A DNA stretch of 64,000 nt, from positions 806,001-870,000 of the forward strand of contig OW818681.1 in assembly GCA_942493075.1 (NCBI GenBank), in the 5' to 3' direction. This stretch comes from JBBQYD01 sp942493075 (GTDB lineage: Bacteria > Verrucomicrobiota > Verrucomicrobiia > Limisphaerales > UBA8199). Position 1 is the stretch's first letter; every line of letters begins with the position of its first letter. The translations under genes were made by a program, and so were the position numbers. Positions 16,018 through 24,959 of this stretch are shown piece by piece. Under the pieces are notes generated by a model. The model was given only the letters and a program-made list of their open reading frames with translations, made no database searches and was not told the origin of the DNA.

Positions 16018-16798
16018 AGAGCAAATGCCAAAACTGTTTTCTCTGCCGCATCCATTTCAGGGCGGTCTCTCCGTGAATCTGCGTCATCTGGGGATTTACC
16101 TCAGGATTTCATCCGCAGATGACACAGATGGCCGCAGACAGAAACAACGGCTCTGGCACCCCTCGTCGGGGTGCTGATTCCGTTCGAATCTGACCGGAGG
16201 TCTTCGCTTCGCTCCGACGCTCCGGCTACTATTTGGCAACCCTCCAGGTTGCGGCGATGCCGATTGCGGTCCGCCATTCTGATTGTTGCTGTATCATTGC
16301 GCTCTGCGATTGTGCCCCAGATGCGCAGCAAATGAGCAGGACACCCAAGCCTTGGAGTTGTAGGCCCGGTCTCCGCACCGGGCGGGCTGTTTCGTTTTTC
16401 AGAGCTCTGAACGAGCATTACGCGGAGGCGTAGCCGCGATGAGAGGAACGGGCTGGGTAGGGCGGCATTGCCAAGGCCGCCGATCACACAGAGAAGTTGA
16501 ACAGGAGGGGACCGGAGAGAACAGCGGTCTGAGGCGGAACGGCAGGGCAGGTAAATCACACGAAGCCACGAGGGCACGAAGAAAAACAAGCAAAGGACGA
16601 AACGGCAGAATGTACTCACGCCAAGACGCAAAGATGCAAAGGAGATAAAGAAGAACCTTTCACCGTTGCTTCCGTTCTCCAGGCCTTTTCTTGGCTACTT
16701 CGTTGTGAAAATTCTGTTCCAAAGAGAACGGCAAGGAATTGCAACCCTTCTGGTTGCGGTGATCAGTTGGGTGAGCCCTTTGTGGTTCATCAAGTGCC
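16018..16798. repeat. Dispersed repeat block including 340-bp repeat copy 2 (16063-16412)
   Basis: No gene supported. 16063-16142 is hairpin family A copy 5; 16063-16412 is the second copy of the 340-bp repeat. 16494-16540 carries the GAACAGGAGGGGACCGGAGAGAACAG unit. Then come ACACGAAGCCACGAGGGC/ACGAAGAA near 16560, ACGCAAAGATGCAAAGG, and a block near 16650-16735 matching 7125-7200. Confidence 0.65.
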
Positions 16799-16834
16799 TT
16801 GACACCTCTGGATACAAAGTCGGAGAATAGCCAC

Positions 16835-18196
16835 ATGAATCACACCCCCGCTCAAACTTCTCGTCGCAGTTTCATTGTCCAAGCCGGGCGCGTCGCCGCT
16901 GTTTCCGCCGTCTCCGGCTTGGTGCTGCCGCATGTGCACGCGGCAGGATCGGATCTGATCCAGGTAGCATTGATCGGCTGCGGCGGACGTGGAACCGGTG
17001 CGGCGGATAACGCGCTGTCCACCAAGGGCGGTCCTATAAAGCTTGTCGCAATGGCGGACGTCTTCCCGGACAAGATGACCAGCGGCTATGAGTCTCTGAA
17101 AAACCAGGTGGGCGATAAGATGGACGTGCCACCCGAGCGGCGGTTCATGGGATTTGATGCCTATAAGAAAGCCATGGACTGCCTTCGGCCGGGAGACATC
17201 GCCATTCTGGCAACACCGCCAGCGTTTCGCTGGGTGCACTTCAGCTATGCCGTTGCCAAGGGGCTCAACGTGTTCATGGAAAAACCGGTGACGGTGGATG
17301 GGCCCAGCACCAAGCGCATGCTCGCCTTGGCTGAAGAATCAGAAAAGAAGAACCTGAAGGTCGGTGTCGGTTTAATGGTGCGGCACTGTAAGGCCCGTCA
17401 GGAGCTCTTAAAACGAATCCAGGATGGGCAAATCGGCGAGTTGCTGCTTTTGCGGGCCTGCCGGTTGGGCAGCCAGGCAGCACTGGCAGCTCCGCGAGCT
17501 GCGGGCACCAGTGAACTCATGCACCAGGTGCGCCGGTTCCACAGTTTCCTTTGGGCGAGTGGCGGGTTGTTCAGCGATTACAATATCCACCAGATCGATG
17601 AATGCGCATGGATGAAAGGGGCGTGGCCTATCAAAGCACACGCGACCGGTGGCCGGCATTTCCGGGGCGATTCCCTGGATCAGAACTTCGACAACTACGC
17701 CATCGAGTATGTGTTTGCGGACGGCTCGCGTTTCTTCTTTAACGGTCGCTATCAATCAGGCTGTCATGATGAGTTTGCGAGCTATGCGCACGGGACAAAG
17801 GGTTCAGCCATCATCTCGACTGCCGTGCATACGCCGGGAAAGTGCCGCATTTTCAAGGGCCAAAACTTCACACGGGCGGATATGACCTGGGCGTTTCCGC
17901 AGCCGGAGCCGAATCCCTACCAGTTGGAGTGGGACGATCTGGTGTCCGCGATCCGGAACAATGAACCCTACAACGAGGTGAAACGCGGTGCGATAGCCAG
18001 CCTGGTGACTTCCATGGGGCGAATGGCGGCGCATACGGGACAGGTCGTGACCTATGAGGACATGCTGGAATGTCCTCATGAGTTCGCTGCGGATGTGGAC
18101 AAAATGACGCCTGATTCCCCAGCCCCGCTGCAAATGGGTGCCGACGGCCGTTACCCCGTTCCGGAGCCCGGCCTGAAAAAGGATCGGGAATACTAG
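16835..18196 (+). CDS. Tat-exported GFO/IDH/MocA-family oxidoreductase
   Basis: A 453-residue protein from the ATG at 16835 (preceded by CGGAG); this start is chosen over 16799 because it gives a twin-arginine leader, TSRRSFIVQAG, with cleavage near HAAG about residue 35. The Rossmann loop is ALIGCGGRGTG and the family EKPV motif follows FME near residue 150, the lysine being the usual catalytic/NADP-contacting residue. The C-terminal alpha/beta domain has the HQIDEC-type metal/sugar site. Exported members are numerous in Planctomycetes and Verrucomicrobia and are thought to oxidise or isomerise sugars in the periplasm. The substrate is unknown, and no sugar operon surrounds it. Confidence 0.85.
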   Translation: MNHTPAQTSRRSFIVQAGRVAAVSAVSGLVLPHVHAAGSDLIQVALIGCGGRGTGAADNALSTKGGPIKLVAMADVFPDKMTSGYESLKNQVGDKMDVPPERRFMGFDAYKKAMDCLRPGDIAILATPPAFRWVHFSYAVAKGLNVFMEKPVTVDGPSTKRMLALAEESEKKNLKVGVGLMVRHCKARQELLKRIQDGQIGELLLLRACRLGSQAALAAPRAAGTSELMHQVRRFHSFLWASGGLFSDYNIHQIDECAWMKGAWPIKAHATGGRHFRGDSLDQNFDNYAIEYVFADGSRFFFNGRYQSGCHDEFASYAHGTKGSAIISTAVHTPGKCRIFKGQNFTRADMTWAFPQPEPNPYQLEWDDLVSAIRNNEPYNEVKRGAIASLVTSMGRMAAHTGQVVTYEDMLECPHEFAADVDKMTPDSPAPLQMGADGRYPVPEPGLKKDREY

Positions 18197-18319
18197 GGCG
18201 ATCGGGTATGGTTGAAAGTGGGTGAGCAACGCGTAAAATAAAAAACCACAGAATTCACGGATTCATTCAGATGTCTGAGAAGAAGCCCCTATCCAAAAGA
18301 TGTGAGCTCTTTCCATGCG

Positions 18320-18412
18320 GTTCATTTGTCCCGGCAGGGACTTCCTGACAATAGCCCAATGCTTCAGCATTGGGTGCTTGACATAATAGGTTCAGAGTCC
18401 CGCAAGGGACGA
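18320..18412. repeat. REP pair left of the RAYT gene
   Basis: CCCAATGC-TTCA-GCATTGGG at 18355-18374 is a perfect hairpin. GTCCC-GCAA-GGGAC near 18398 is a second, preceded by a GTCCCGGCAGGGAC-like unit near 18329. The same two motif types sit on the other side of the transposase gene (18913-18957). Confidence 0.65.
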
Positions 18413-18415
18413 CTG

Positions 18416-18862
18416 TCACTCCCACAGATACTTCGGATCATACTCGATCCGGTGTTTTTCCAGCAGCGCCAGGAACTCTTCCTGAAAAGTCATCTTCCGA
18501 TGGTGCGCCTCCTGGTTCTGGATATAGTGAACGATTTTATCCACTTGGGACTCGCTGACGCTAAAGGCCCCATATTTGATTTGCCAGCGAAACAAACCTT
18601 GCTCAGGGAAAGTATCGTTGATCCACTTTGACGACCCTCCTTTGATAAGCTGCAATGCCTTTGAAATTGAGAAGGTGGATGGTAGCGATAATAGGATGTG
18701 GACGTGGTCGGGCGTGCCGCCTATTTCAACGGCTTTCATTTCGTTTTGTCGTGCAATGCCACCCAGGAAAGGCCAAAGCCTTTGGCTCAATTCGTGAGTG
18801 ATCAGGCGCTGACGATCCTTTGTGCTGAAGACACAATGGTAGTATGAGCTCACGTAGGACAT
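18416..18862 (-). CDS. REP-associated tyrosine transposase (RAYT, IS200/IS605 Y1 type)
   Basis: A 148-residue protein, taking the ATG at 18862 (MSYVSSYYHCVFSTKDRQ), which is the usual start for these proteins. It has the HUH nuclease motif as His-Val-His (PDHVHILL) and the catalytic region SKALQLIKGGSSKWIN, with the WQIKYGAFSVSESQVDKI helix after it; the Y1 tyrosine would be in or near IKYGAF or HYIQNQ. RAYTs cut and join single-stranded REP hairpins and are domesticated single-copy relatives of IS200 transposases. The gene is bracketed by matching pairs of short palindromes, as expected. It looks complete and unbroken. Confidence 0.8.
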   Translation of the reverse strand: MSYVSSYYHCVFSTKDRQRLITHELSQRLWPFLGGIARQNEMKAVEIGGTPDHVHILLSLPSTFSISKALQLIKGGSSKWINDTFPEQGLFRWQIKYGAFSVSESQVDKIVHYIQNQEAHHRKMTFQEEFLALLEKHRIEYDPKYLWE

Positions 18863-18904
18863 GGCCACATTCAGCCGTTCCTTCGGAACTTGGTCAATAT
18901 CGAA

Positions 18905-18965
18905 CATCGCCACCCAAAGCTGAAGCATTGGGCTTTTGTCAACTGTCCCGCTGGGACAGGAGCGA
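18905..18965. repeat. REP pair right of the RAYT gene
   Basis: CCCAAAGC-TGAA-GCATTGGG at 18913-18932 (one mismatch in the stem) and TGTCCC-GCT-GGGACA near 18944-18958 mirror the left-hand motifs in reverse order. Together they delimit a roughly 640-bp RAYT cassette. Confidence 0.6.
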
Positions 18966-19199
18966 GGCGATCCGTGGAGGAATGTCGACCCCTCCACAGA
19001 TGACTCAGAAACTGTCCAGGATCCCACTAGTTTGCTCTCACGAATGCGTCAACTGTCGATGCTCTGTGTTCCGGGCACTCGGTAAAAGAGGACTTTGGCT
19101 AGCTTGGCCTCACCCACTTTTGACCACACCCAGGGCGATCTCCCTGCTCAGTTTTGCCTTTTGCTTAAGGCGTGGTTGGTGTTCAATGCCCAGCGGTTT

Positions 19200-19538
19200 A
19201 TGGCGCAAACCCATCCGTTGACAACCACAACATTCGATCTGCCCGGTTACCGTGTCGTGCGGTCGCTCGGGGTTGTGCGGGGCATCATCGTGCGGTCCCG
19301 CTCGATTGTGGGCAACATCGGCGCCGGGCTGCAAAGCCTGATCGGCGGCAATATTACCATTTATACCTCCTTATGCGAACGCGCACGGGAGGATGCATTT
19401 AACCAAATGCTGACTCATGCGGGCGAATTGGGCGGTAACGCGGTGATCGGCGTGCGTTATGACGCGACGGAAATCGGTAATGGAATAACCGAGGTGCTGT
19501 GTTACGGCACCGCCGTGTATGTGGAGAAGTCGGAATAA
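19200..19538 (+). CDS. YbjQ/UPF0145 heavy-metal-binding-like protein
   Basis: A 112-residue protein from the ATG at 19200; an upstream in-frame start at 19095 would add an unlikely N-terminus. It has the YbjQ pattern: LPGYRVVRSLGVVRGI, a conserved SRSIVGNIGAGLQSLIGG glycine-rich middle, then REDAFNQMLTHAGELGGNAVIGVRYD and a TEVLCYGTAV end. The family forms pentameric rings; its role is unknown although the name suggests metal binding. It is 24 bp upstream of the YebC gene, so the two are probably co-transcribed. Confidence 0.85.
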   Translation: MAQTHPLTTTTFDLPGYRVVRSLGVVRGIIVRSRSIVGNIGAGLQSLIGGNITIYTSLCERAREDAFNQMLTHAGELGGNAVIGVRYDATEIGNGITEVLCYGTAVYVEKSE

Positions 19539-19562
19539 GATTCTAAAACTACTTGATCAAAT

Positions 19563-20306
19563 ATGTCAGGACATAGTAAGTGGGCAAAGGTTAAGCACTT
19601 CAAAGGCGCTGTGGATGCCAAGCGCGGCAAGATCTTCTCCAAGCTGAGCAAAGAAATCACGATCGCTGCCAAAATAGCCGGTGGCGATCCGGCAATGAAC
19701 CCGCGCTTGCGCATGGCGTTGTTCAAAAGCCGTGGTGCCAACATGCCTAACGATAACATCGAACGGGCGATCAAGAAGGGTACTGGTGGAGGCGAAGTGG
19801 TCAATTTCGAGGACCTTACCTATGAAATTTACGCCCCGCACGGGGTAGCCATCCTGGCGGAAATCAGCACCGACAACCGGAATCGCACGGCGTCTGAGAT
19901 CCGCAGCATTGTAACCAAGGCTGGCGGCAGTATCGCCACTCAAGGCTCTGTAACGCGGCTCTTCCAACGCAAGGGTCAGCTCATTGTGCCGCGCGAAGCA
20001 GCCGGTGAGGATCAGCTTATGGAACTCGCCCTCGAAGCGGGTGCGGAAGATTTCAAGGCGGAAGAGCAGGGGTATGAAATCCTGACCGAGCCCGCTCAGT
20101 TTGAAACGGTTCACAAGCAAATCGAGGCCAAAGGCATCAAACCCGCAGCCGCTGAAGTGACCTCCATCCCCAGCGTGACCGTTCTTCTCAACAGCGACCC
20201 TGCGATTTCAGCCGTCAATAAGTTGATCGAGTCACTTGAAGATCACGATGATGTGAAGGAAGTGTATTCCAATGCGGAGTTTCCTGAGGATGGAGCCAAG
20301 GCATAA
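19563..20306 (+). CDS. yebC: YebC/PmpR-family regulatory protein
   Basis: A 247-residue protein of standard length with the family start MSGHSKWAKVKHFKGAVDAK and the conserved MPNDNIERAIKKGTGG, YAPHGVAILAEISTDNRNRT and SIATQGSVTRLF motifs. YebC proteins are cytoplasmic DNA- or ribosome-associated factors; recent work on the family includes a role in translation of proline stretches, older work a role in transcriptional control. Spacing suggests it shares a transcript with the YbjQ gene before it and possibly the RND exporter 51 bp after it. Confidence 0.95.
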   Translation: MSGHSKWAKVKHFKGAVDAKRGKIFSKLSKEITIAAKIAGGDPAMNPRLRMALFKSRGANMPNDNIERAIKKGTGGGEVVNFEDLTYEIYAPHGVAILAEISTDNRNRTASEIRSIVTKAGGSIATQGSVTRLFQRKGQLIVPREAAGEDQLMELALEAGAEDFKAEEQGYEILTEPAQFETVHKQIEAKGIKPAAAEVTSIPSVTVLLNSDPAISAVNKLIESLEDHDDVKEVYSNAEFPEDGAKA

Positions 20307-20357
20307 GTGCCGTTCCACCTTTCATCCGTGTAAGGAACACTCGTTCGTGGTTTTCCG

Positions 20358-23087
20358 ATGAACATCAAGCCGCTCACCGACAATAACCCGGTGGCACGCG
20401 GGTTGGGCTGGCTGGCTGGTTTCATCTGCCGCCATCCCAGATGGTTCCTGTACTCTCAAATCCTCCTGTTCGGGCTGGCCGTTTATTTCACGATCACCAA
20501 CCTGCAGTTCGATACCAGCCGCAATAACCTGGTAGGAGCTGACAAGAAGTATCATCGAAACTTCCTGCAGTTCAAAAAGGAGTTTCCCACCCAGGACGAC
20601 CTGGTGGTAGTCGTGGAGAGCGAGACGCCTGAGAAGAACAGGCAGTTTGTAGAGCGTCTGGGCGCGCGGTTAGAGACCGAGACCAATCTCTTCAATAACA
20701 TCTTCTATAAAGGCGACCTGAAGATGCTCGGCGCCAAGGCTCTGCTGCTGGTGCCAGAACCAGACCTGCGCGAACTGCAGCGCACGTTGACGGATTTTCG
20801 TCCATTCCTGGAACGGTTCAGCCACACGACAAATCTCGTCTCACTTTTTAACCTCATCAATTCACAGTTTCGGGGCGCCAAACGAGAGGCCAACGCCGAG
20901 AACGAATCGATGATCAAAGCGTTGCCTGCGCTGGAGCGAATCGTTCGCCAGGGAACCGCCAGTCTAAAGCGGTTGGGCCTGCCGCCTTCACCGGGTGTCA
21001 CCGCGCTGTTCGATGCCGGGAAGGATGCTGAGCAGCAGATTTATGTGACGTTTGGAGAAGGCCGGCTCTACCTGGTAACGGCCCAAGCCGTTCGACAAGA
21101 GCTGAACGGGGCTGCAGCCGACCGGTTACGAGAATTGGTCGATGAAGTTCAACGCGAGGTGCCTGGCCTGACTGTCGGTGTGACCGGCGAGACGATCCTT
21201 GAAATGGACGAGATGAAGCAGTCACAAAAGGACACCACCCTGGCCAGCGTCGTTTCCTTGGTTCTATGCGCATTGATCTTCATCTATGGCTTCCAAGAGA
21301 CGGGGCGTCCGGTTAAGGCGACTATCTGCCTCATTGTAGGTATCGGTTACACCCTGGGGTTTGCGACACTCACGGTGGGGCATCTCAACATCCTGACGGT
21401 CACCTTCGTGCCGATCCTGATCGGTCTCGCGATTGATTACGGAGTGCATTTGATTTCCCGGTATGAAGAGGAGGTGCGCCATGGCGCACCGGATGAACAG
21501 GCTCTGCGGACGGCGATGGTTTACACCGGGCAAGGCATTTTAACAGGTGGTTTCACGACTGCCGGAGCTTTCCTGGTGATGGCCTTCACCAACTTTCGAG
21601 GCATTCAGGAAATGGGAATCATCTGTGGTGGCGGGCTGCTGGTCTGTCTCATCCCGATGTTAACCCTCCTGCCCGTGCTGCTGCTGAAAGGCAAGCAGAA
21701 CGTGATTGATCATAAAGATGGAGAAACCCTGGCGCGCCGCCAACGGTTGGAAAATATATGGCTGAGTCGACCCGGGACGGTTACCGCTGTCGTGGTCGCG
21801 CTGTGTGTCTTGTCAGCGACCCAGCTTCCCAAGATCCATTTCGATTACAACCTGCTGCACATGCAAAGCGCAGACCTGCCCGCTGTGCAAGTGGAGGAGA
21901 AACTGCTCAAGTCCACGCCGAAATCTGTGCTGTATGGCGCTGTGATTGCCACCAATGTGCCGCACGCGGTCCAGCTTGAGCAGCAGTTGACCAATTTGCC
22001 CGCAGTGGCAAGCGTGGATTCGATTTCACTATTCCTTGGCGGGGACCAGGTGCGCAAGCTGCCGATCGTGGATGAGATCAAGAGACTGATTGTTCATTTT
22101 GGCAATCCAGATCCGGCACCTGTGAACCTGGAAGAGTTGAGCATCTCCCTGCTTACGCTTTACGCCTACCTGGACCTGGCGCATTTGGAGGTTGAAAAAG
22201 AGGAGCCAGATCTTGATAAACAATTGATGTCCTTGCGCCGCGCGATCCTGGGATTGCGCCTGGAGCTGTTGAAAGGTGATCAGAACCGGCGGCAAGCTAC
22301 CGCCGACCGGTTGGGTGAGTTTCAGCGGGCCCTCTTTTCTGACGTGCGAGATACGTTTGCTGCGCTGGCCACCCAGGACACAAGCGGCCCGCTCCGGATT
22401 GAAGACATGAACCCCTCACTGCGGAACCGGTTTGTGGGGATAAACGGCAAGTACCTGCTAATGGTCTATCCACGCAAAGACATCTGGCAGCGGGAGAATC
22501 AAAAGGAGTTCATTGATCAGGTGACAACAGTTTACCCGGATGTGACGGGCACGCCTGTGCAGCTTTTCCATTACACCGAGTTGTTGAAGAGCAGCTATCA
22601 GGAGGCTGCACTGTATTCCCTGATCGCCATCGTCTTTCTGGTGCTCGCGCATTTCCGCAGCCTGATTTCACTCCTGCTGGCACTGGTGCCGGTCGCCGTC
22701 GGTTTCATTTGGCTCGGAGGGTTCATGGGATGGGCGGGAATCCCGTTCAACCCCGCAAATATCATGATCCTGCCGCTCGTCATCGGTATCGGTGTTACCA
22801 ATGGCATCCATATCCTGAACCGTTACGCGGAGGAACAAACACCCAGCGTTCTTACGCGCAGCACAGGTAAAGCCGTCATTGTATCAGGCCTGACCTCCAT
22901 CGCCGGTTTTGGCAGCCTGAGCCTTGCTGAGCATCGGGGCATTCGCAGCCTCGGATTGGTCATGTCCGTGGGATTGGCGACATGTATGATCGCCGGCCTG
23001 ACTTTTGTGCCCGCATTGTTGAGCCTCTTCTTCGGACGCAAGCGGGCCACGGAATCGACCGATCCCTCGAAGGAATCCTCAAAATAG
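20358..23087 (+). CDS. HpnN-like MMPL/RND exporter
   Basis: A 909-residue inner-membrane transporter of the RND superfamily with the usual two halves. There is TM1 near residues 30-50, a large periplasmic loop, TM2-6 about 290-450 (with the GLAIDYGVHL motif in TM4), TM7 near 480, a second loop, and TM8-12 about 745-890 (IGIGVTNGIHIL). The N-terminus and the SRNNLVGADKKYHRNFLQFK stretch resemble HpnN, which moves hopanoids to the outer membrane. An HpnA-like epimerase occurs 21 kb away, but no squalene-hopene cyclase is in the window, so hopanoid transport is only a good guess. The WPLF-repeat protein follows 67 bp downstream. Confidence 0.75.
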   Translation: MNIKPLTDNNPVARGLGWLAGFICRHPRWFLYSQILLFGLAVYFTITNLQFDTSRNNLVGADKKYHRNFLQFKKEFPTQDDLVVVVESETPEKNRQFVERLGARLETETNLFNNIFYKGDLKMLGAKALLLVPEPDLRELQRTLTDFRPFLERFSHTTNLVSLFNLINSQFRGAKREANAENESMIKALPALERIVRQGTASLKRLGLPPSPGVTALFDAGKDAEQQIYVTFGEGRLYLVTAQAVRQELNGAAADRLRELVDEVQREVPGLTVGVTGETILEMDEMKQSQKDTTLASVVSLVLCALIFIYGFQETGRPVKATICLIVGIGYTLGFATLTVGHLNILTVTFVPILIGLAIDYGVHLISRYEEEVRHGAPDEQALRTAMVYTGQGILTGGFTTAGAFLVMAFTNFRGIQEMGIICGGGLLVCLIPMLTLLPVLLLKGKQNVIDHKDGETLARRQRLENIWLSRPGTVTAVVVALCVLSATQLPKIHFDYNLLHMQSADLPAVQVEEKLLKSTPKSVLYGAVIATNVPHAVQLEQQLTNLPAVASVDSISLFLGGDQVRKLPIVDEIKRLIVHFGNPDPAPVNLEELSISLLTLYAYLDLAHLEVEKEEPDLDKQLMSLRRAILGLRLELLKGDQNRRQATADRLGEFQRALFSDVRDTFAALATQDTSGPLRIEDMNPSLRNRFVGINGKYLLMVYPRKDIWQRENQKEFIDQVTTVYPDVTGTPVQLFHYTELLKSSYQEAALYSLIAIVFLVLAHFRSLISLLLALVPVAVGFIWLGGFMGWAGIPFNPANIMILPLVIGIGVTNGIHILNRYAEEQTPSVLTRSTGKAVIVSGLTSIAGFGSLSLAEHRGIRSLGLVMSVGLATCMIAGLTFVPALLSLFFGRKRATESTDPSKESSK

Positions 23088-23154
23088 TTGATTATTCCTA
23101 AAGGGACTTCATAGTGCAAACACGCTGAAATCGGCGCTGATTCATCAATTATCT

Positions 23155-24645
23155 GTGAGTACTGAAAACGCACATCGTTCTGGCAAACTGTCGCGACGCT
23201 GGTCTCTCACCGGCCTTCTAGCCATTTTGCCCTGGCTTGCTGGAGGCGTTGCCAATGCCTCGGTGGACGACGCCTCCGGGCCGAATATTGGTTTTCTCTA
23301 CGATTCGTACGATCTCACCCTTGGACCGGGGCAGAGGACAGAAGCGGTTGGGCCCTTCTACTTTCGGGAGAAACGAGGCGAAGAACAAACGTGGGGCATA
23401 CCACCGTTATTTTCTGTGATGAAGGATCCGGGAGTGGAGACAGCGGAATACGACTTTCTGTATCCATTGTTTACCTATGACCGTTACGGGCAGCAGTATC
23501 GCGCGCAGCTTCTGCAGTTGCTCAGTTATTCCGGAGGCCCAACTCAGACGGAAACAAACCGCGATCGTTTCACACTCTTTCCGCTCTATTTCCAGCAGCG
23601 CTCCTCCGATCCAAGTGAGAATTACACGGCTCTGTTTCCGCTCTACGGACACCTGCAAAACCGTTTTATGCGGGATAGAATCCACTTCGTGCTTTTCCCG
23701 CTCTACTCCCAAACACAGCGCAAAGACGTTGTGACGGATAATTATCTTTTCCCCTTCTTCCATTTGCGGCATGGGGACAAGCTTCAAGGGTGGCAGTTCT
23801 GGCCGTTGTACGGCCAGGAGCACAAGGAAGTGACTTGCCGGACCAATCACTGGGGAGATGCCCAATTGATCGGCGGGCATGACCGGTACATGGCTCTTTG
23901 GCCAATCTTTCACAACCAGCGCAACGGGATCGGCTCAACCAATGAACAATGGCAGCAAGCCGCCTTGCCCCTATACAGCCTGTTGCGTTCACCGATGCGA
24001 GATTCCACCACCATTCTCTGGCCATTCTTTTCCCGGATTGACGATCGGGAAAAACAATACCAGGAATGGCATCTACCCTATCCATTCATTGTGGTTGCCG
24101 ATGGTCCTGGCAAACAAACCCAACGTGTTTGGCCACTGTTCAGCGAATCCCGCAGTCCTACAATGGAAAGTGCCACCTATATGTGGCCGGTCTATCGCTA
24201 CAAGCGCACGCAGGTGGCGCCCCTGGACCTCAAACGCACGCGGTTGCTGTTCTTCCTCTACTCGGACTTGATTGAGCGCAATACGGAGGCAAACACATAC
24301 AGACGCCGGGTCGATTGCTGGCCGCTTTTTACGCACAAGCGGGATCACAAGGGCAACACCCGGCTTCAAGTCCTTTCGATCCTTGAACCTCTCACGCCCG
24401 GAAGTCACAAAATTGAACGCGATTGGTCTCCGGTATATGCGCTGTGGCGGGCCGAGAACAACGCCGTGACCGGAGCCCGCAGCAAATCGCTGTTGTGGAA
24501 CTTATACCGGCAGGAACAGACCCCTGAGAAGAAACAGTGGTCTGCGCTCTTCGGGCTTTTGCAACACCGGCAGGATACGAACAGCAGCCAGTGGCGCGTT
24601 TGTTTTATTCCTGTAGGTGGAAGAGATCGAAACGGGAGGAAGTAA
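23155..24645 (+). CDS. Exported WPLF/LFPLY-repeat protein of unknown function
   Basis: A 496-residue protein with a GTG start and a signal peptide (about 17-36). The mature chain is built from about 14 degenerate units spaced 20-30 residues apart, each centred on an aromatic-hydrophobic-Pro-hydrophobic-aromatic motif: LYPLF, LFPLY (three times), LFPFF, FWPLY, LWPIF, LWPFF, VWPLF, MWPVY, CWPLF. Between the motifs are polar, arginine- and glutamine-rich stretches. Such alternation suggests membrane-facing beta-hairpins of an outer-membrane barrel, or a repeat solenoid. I know no family. It follows the HpnN-like exporter by 67 bp on the same strand, so an outer-membrane partner for lipid export is a testable idea. 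Confidence 0.7.
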   Translation: MSTENAHRSGKLSRRWSLTGLLAILPWLAGGVANASVDDASGPNIGFLYDSYDLTLGPGQRTEAVGPFYFREKRGEEQTWGIPPLFSVMKDPGVETAEYDFLYPLFTYDRYGQQYRAQLLQLLSYSGGPTQTETNRDRFTLFPLYFQQRSSDPSENYTALFPLYGHLQNRFMRDRIHFVLFPLYSQTQRKDVVTDNYLFPFFHLRHGDKLQGWQFWPLYGQEHKEVTCRTNHWGDAQLIGGHDRYMALWPIFHNQRNGIGSTNEQWQQAALPLYSLLRSPMRDSTTILWPFFSRIDDREKQYQEWHLPYPFIVVADGPGKQTQRVWPLFSESRSPTMESATYMWPVYRYKRTQVAPLDLKRTRLLFFLYSDLIERNTEANTYRRRVDCWPLFTHKRDHKGNTRLQVLSILEPLTPGSHKIERDWSPVYALWRAENNAVTGARSKSLLWNLYRQEQTPEKKQWSALFGLLQHRQDTNSSQWRVCFIPVGGRDRNGRK

Positions 24646-24955
24646 CCCGAGAAAGCGGCGCATCCGTGTGTAGCGTCAGGCGTCCTCGCCTGCGAGTGGA
24701 GGCGGCGTCTCGCCGCCGTTCGGTTCCCCCACCGGAGGATCGAACAGGAGGGGAACCGAGTTGAACAGGGGAGGGATCGAGAAACATTGAGGCCGAATGC
24801 AGAATGAGTAGTCTGCGACCCCTGGCTACTGTCTAGCATTCCTTCGGAATGCGCACTTCGCGTCTGCTGAGGCTCGTGCCTGTTTGGTCGCAGGGAATGG
24901 CGGAAGTCGGCCCATGGGCCTTTTGCGGCCAGACCATTTATGGCCTACCATTAGC
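24646..24955. repeat. Intergenic region with inverted copy of a dispersed repeat
   Basis: No gene. GTAGCGTCAGGCGTCCTCGC with the following GGCGGCGTCTCGCCGCC (about 24668-24718) is the reverse complement of the core of the 10122-10220 and 13260-13358 repeats. The GAACAGGAGGGGAACCGAG unit lies at about 24742, followed by a second GAACAGGGGAGG. Nothing recognisable is seen in 24790-24955 except the TspO leader. Confidence 0.55.
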
Positions 24956-24959
24956 ATGA

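Noticed and set aside
6820..16142. Possible CRISPR array from the recurring 20-35 bp repeats
   Set aside because: Copies are 0.6-3 kb apart, imperfect, palindromic throughout and not separated by uniform spacers; no cas gene is present.
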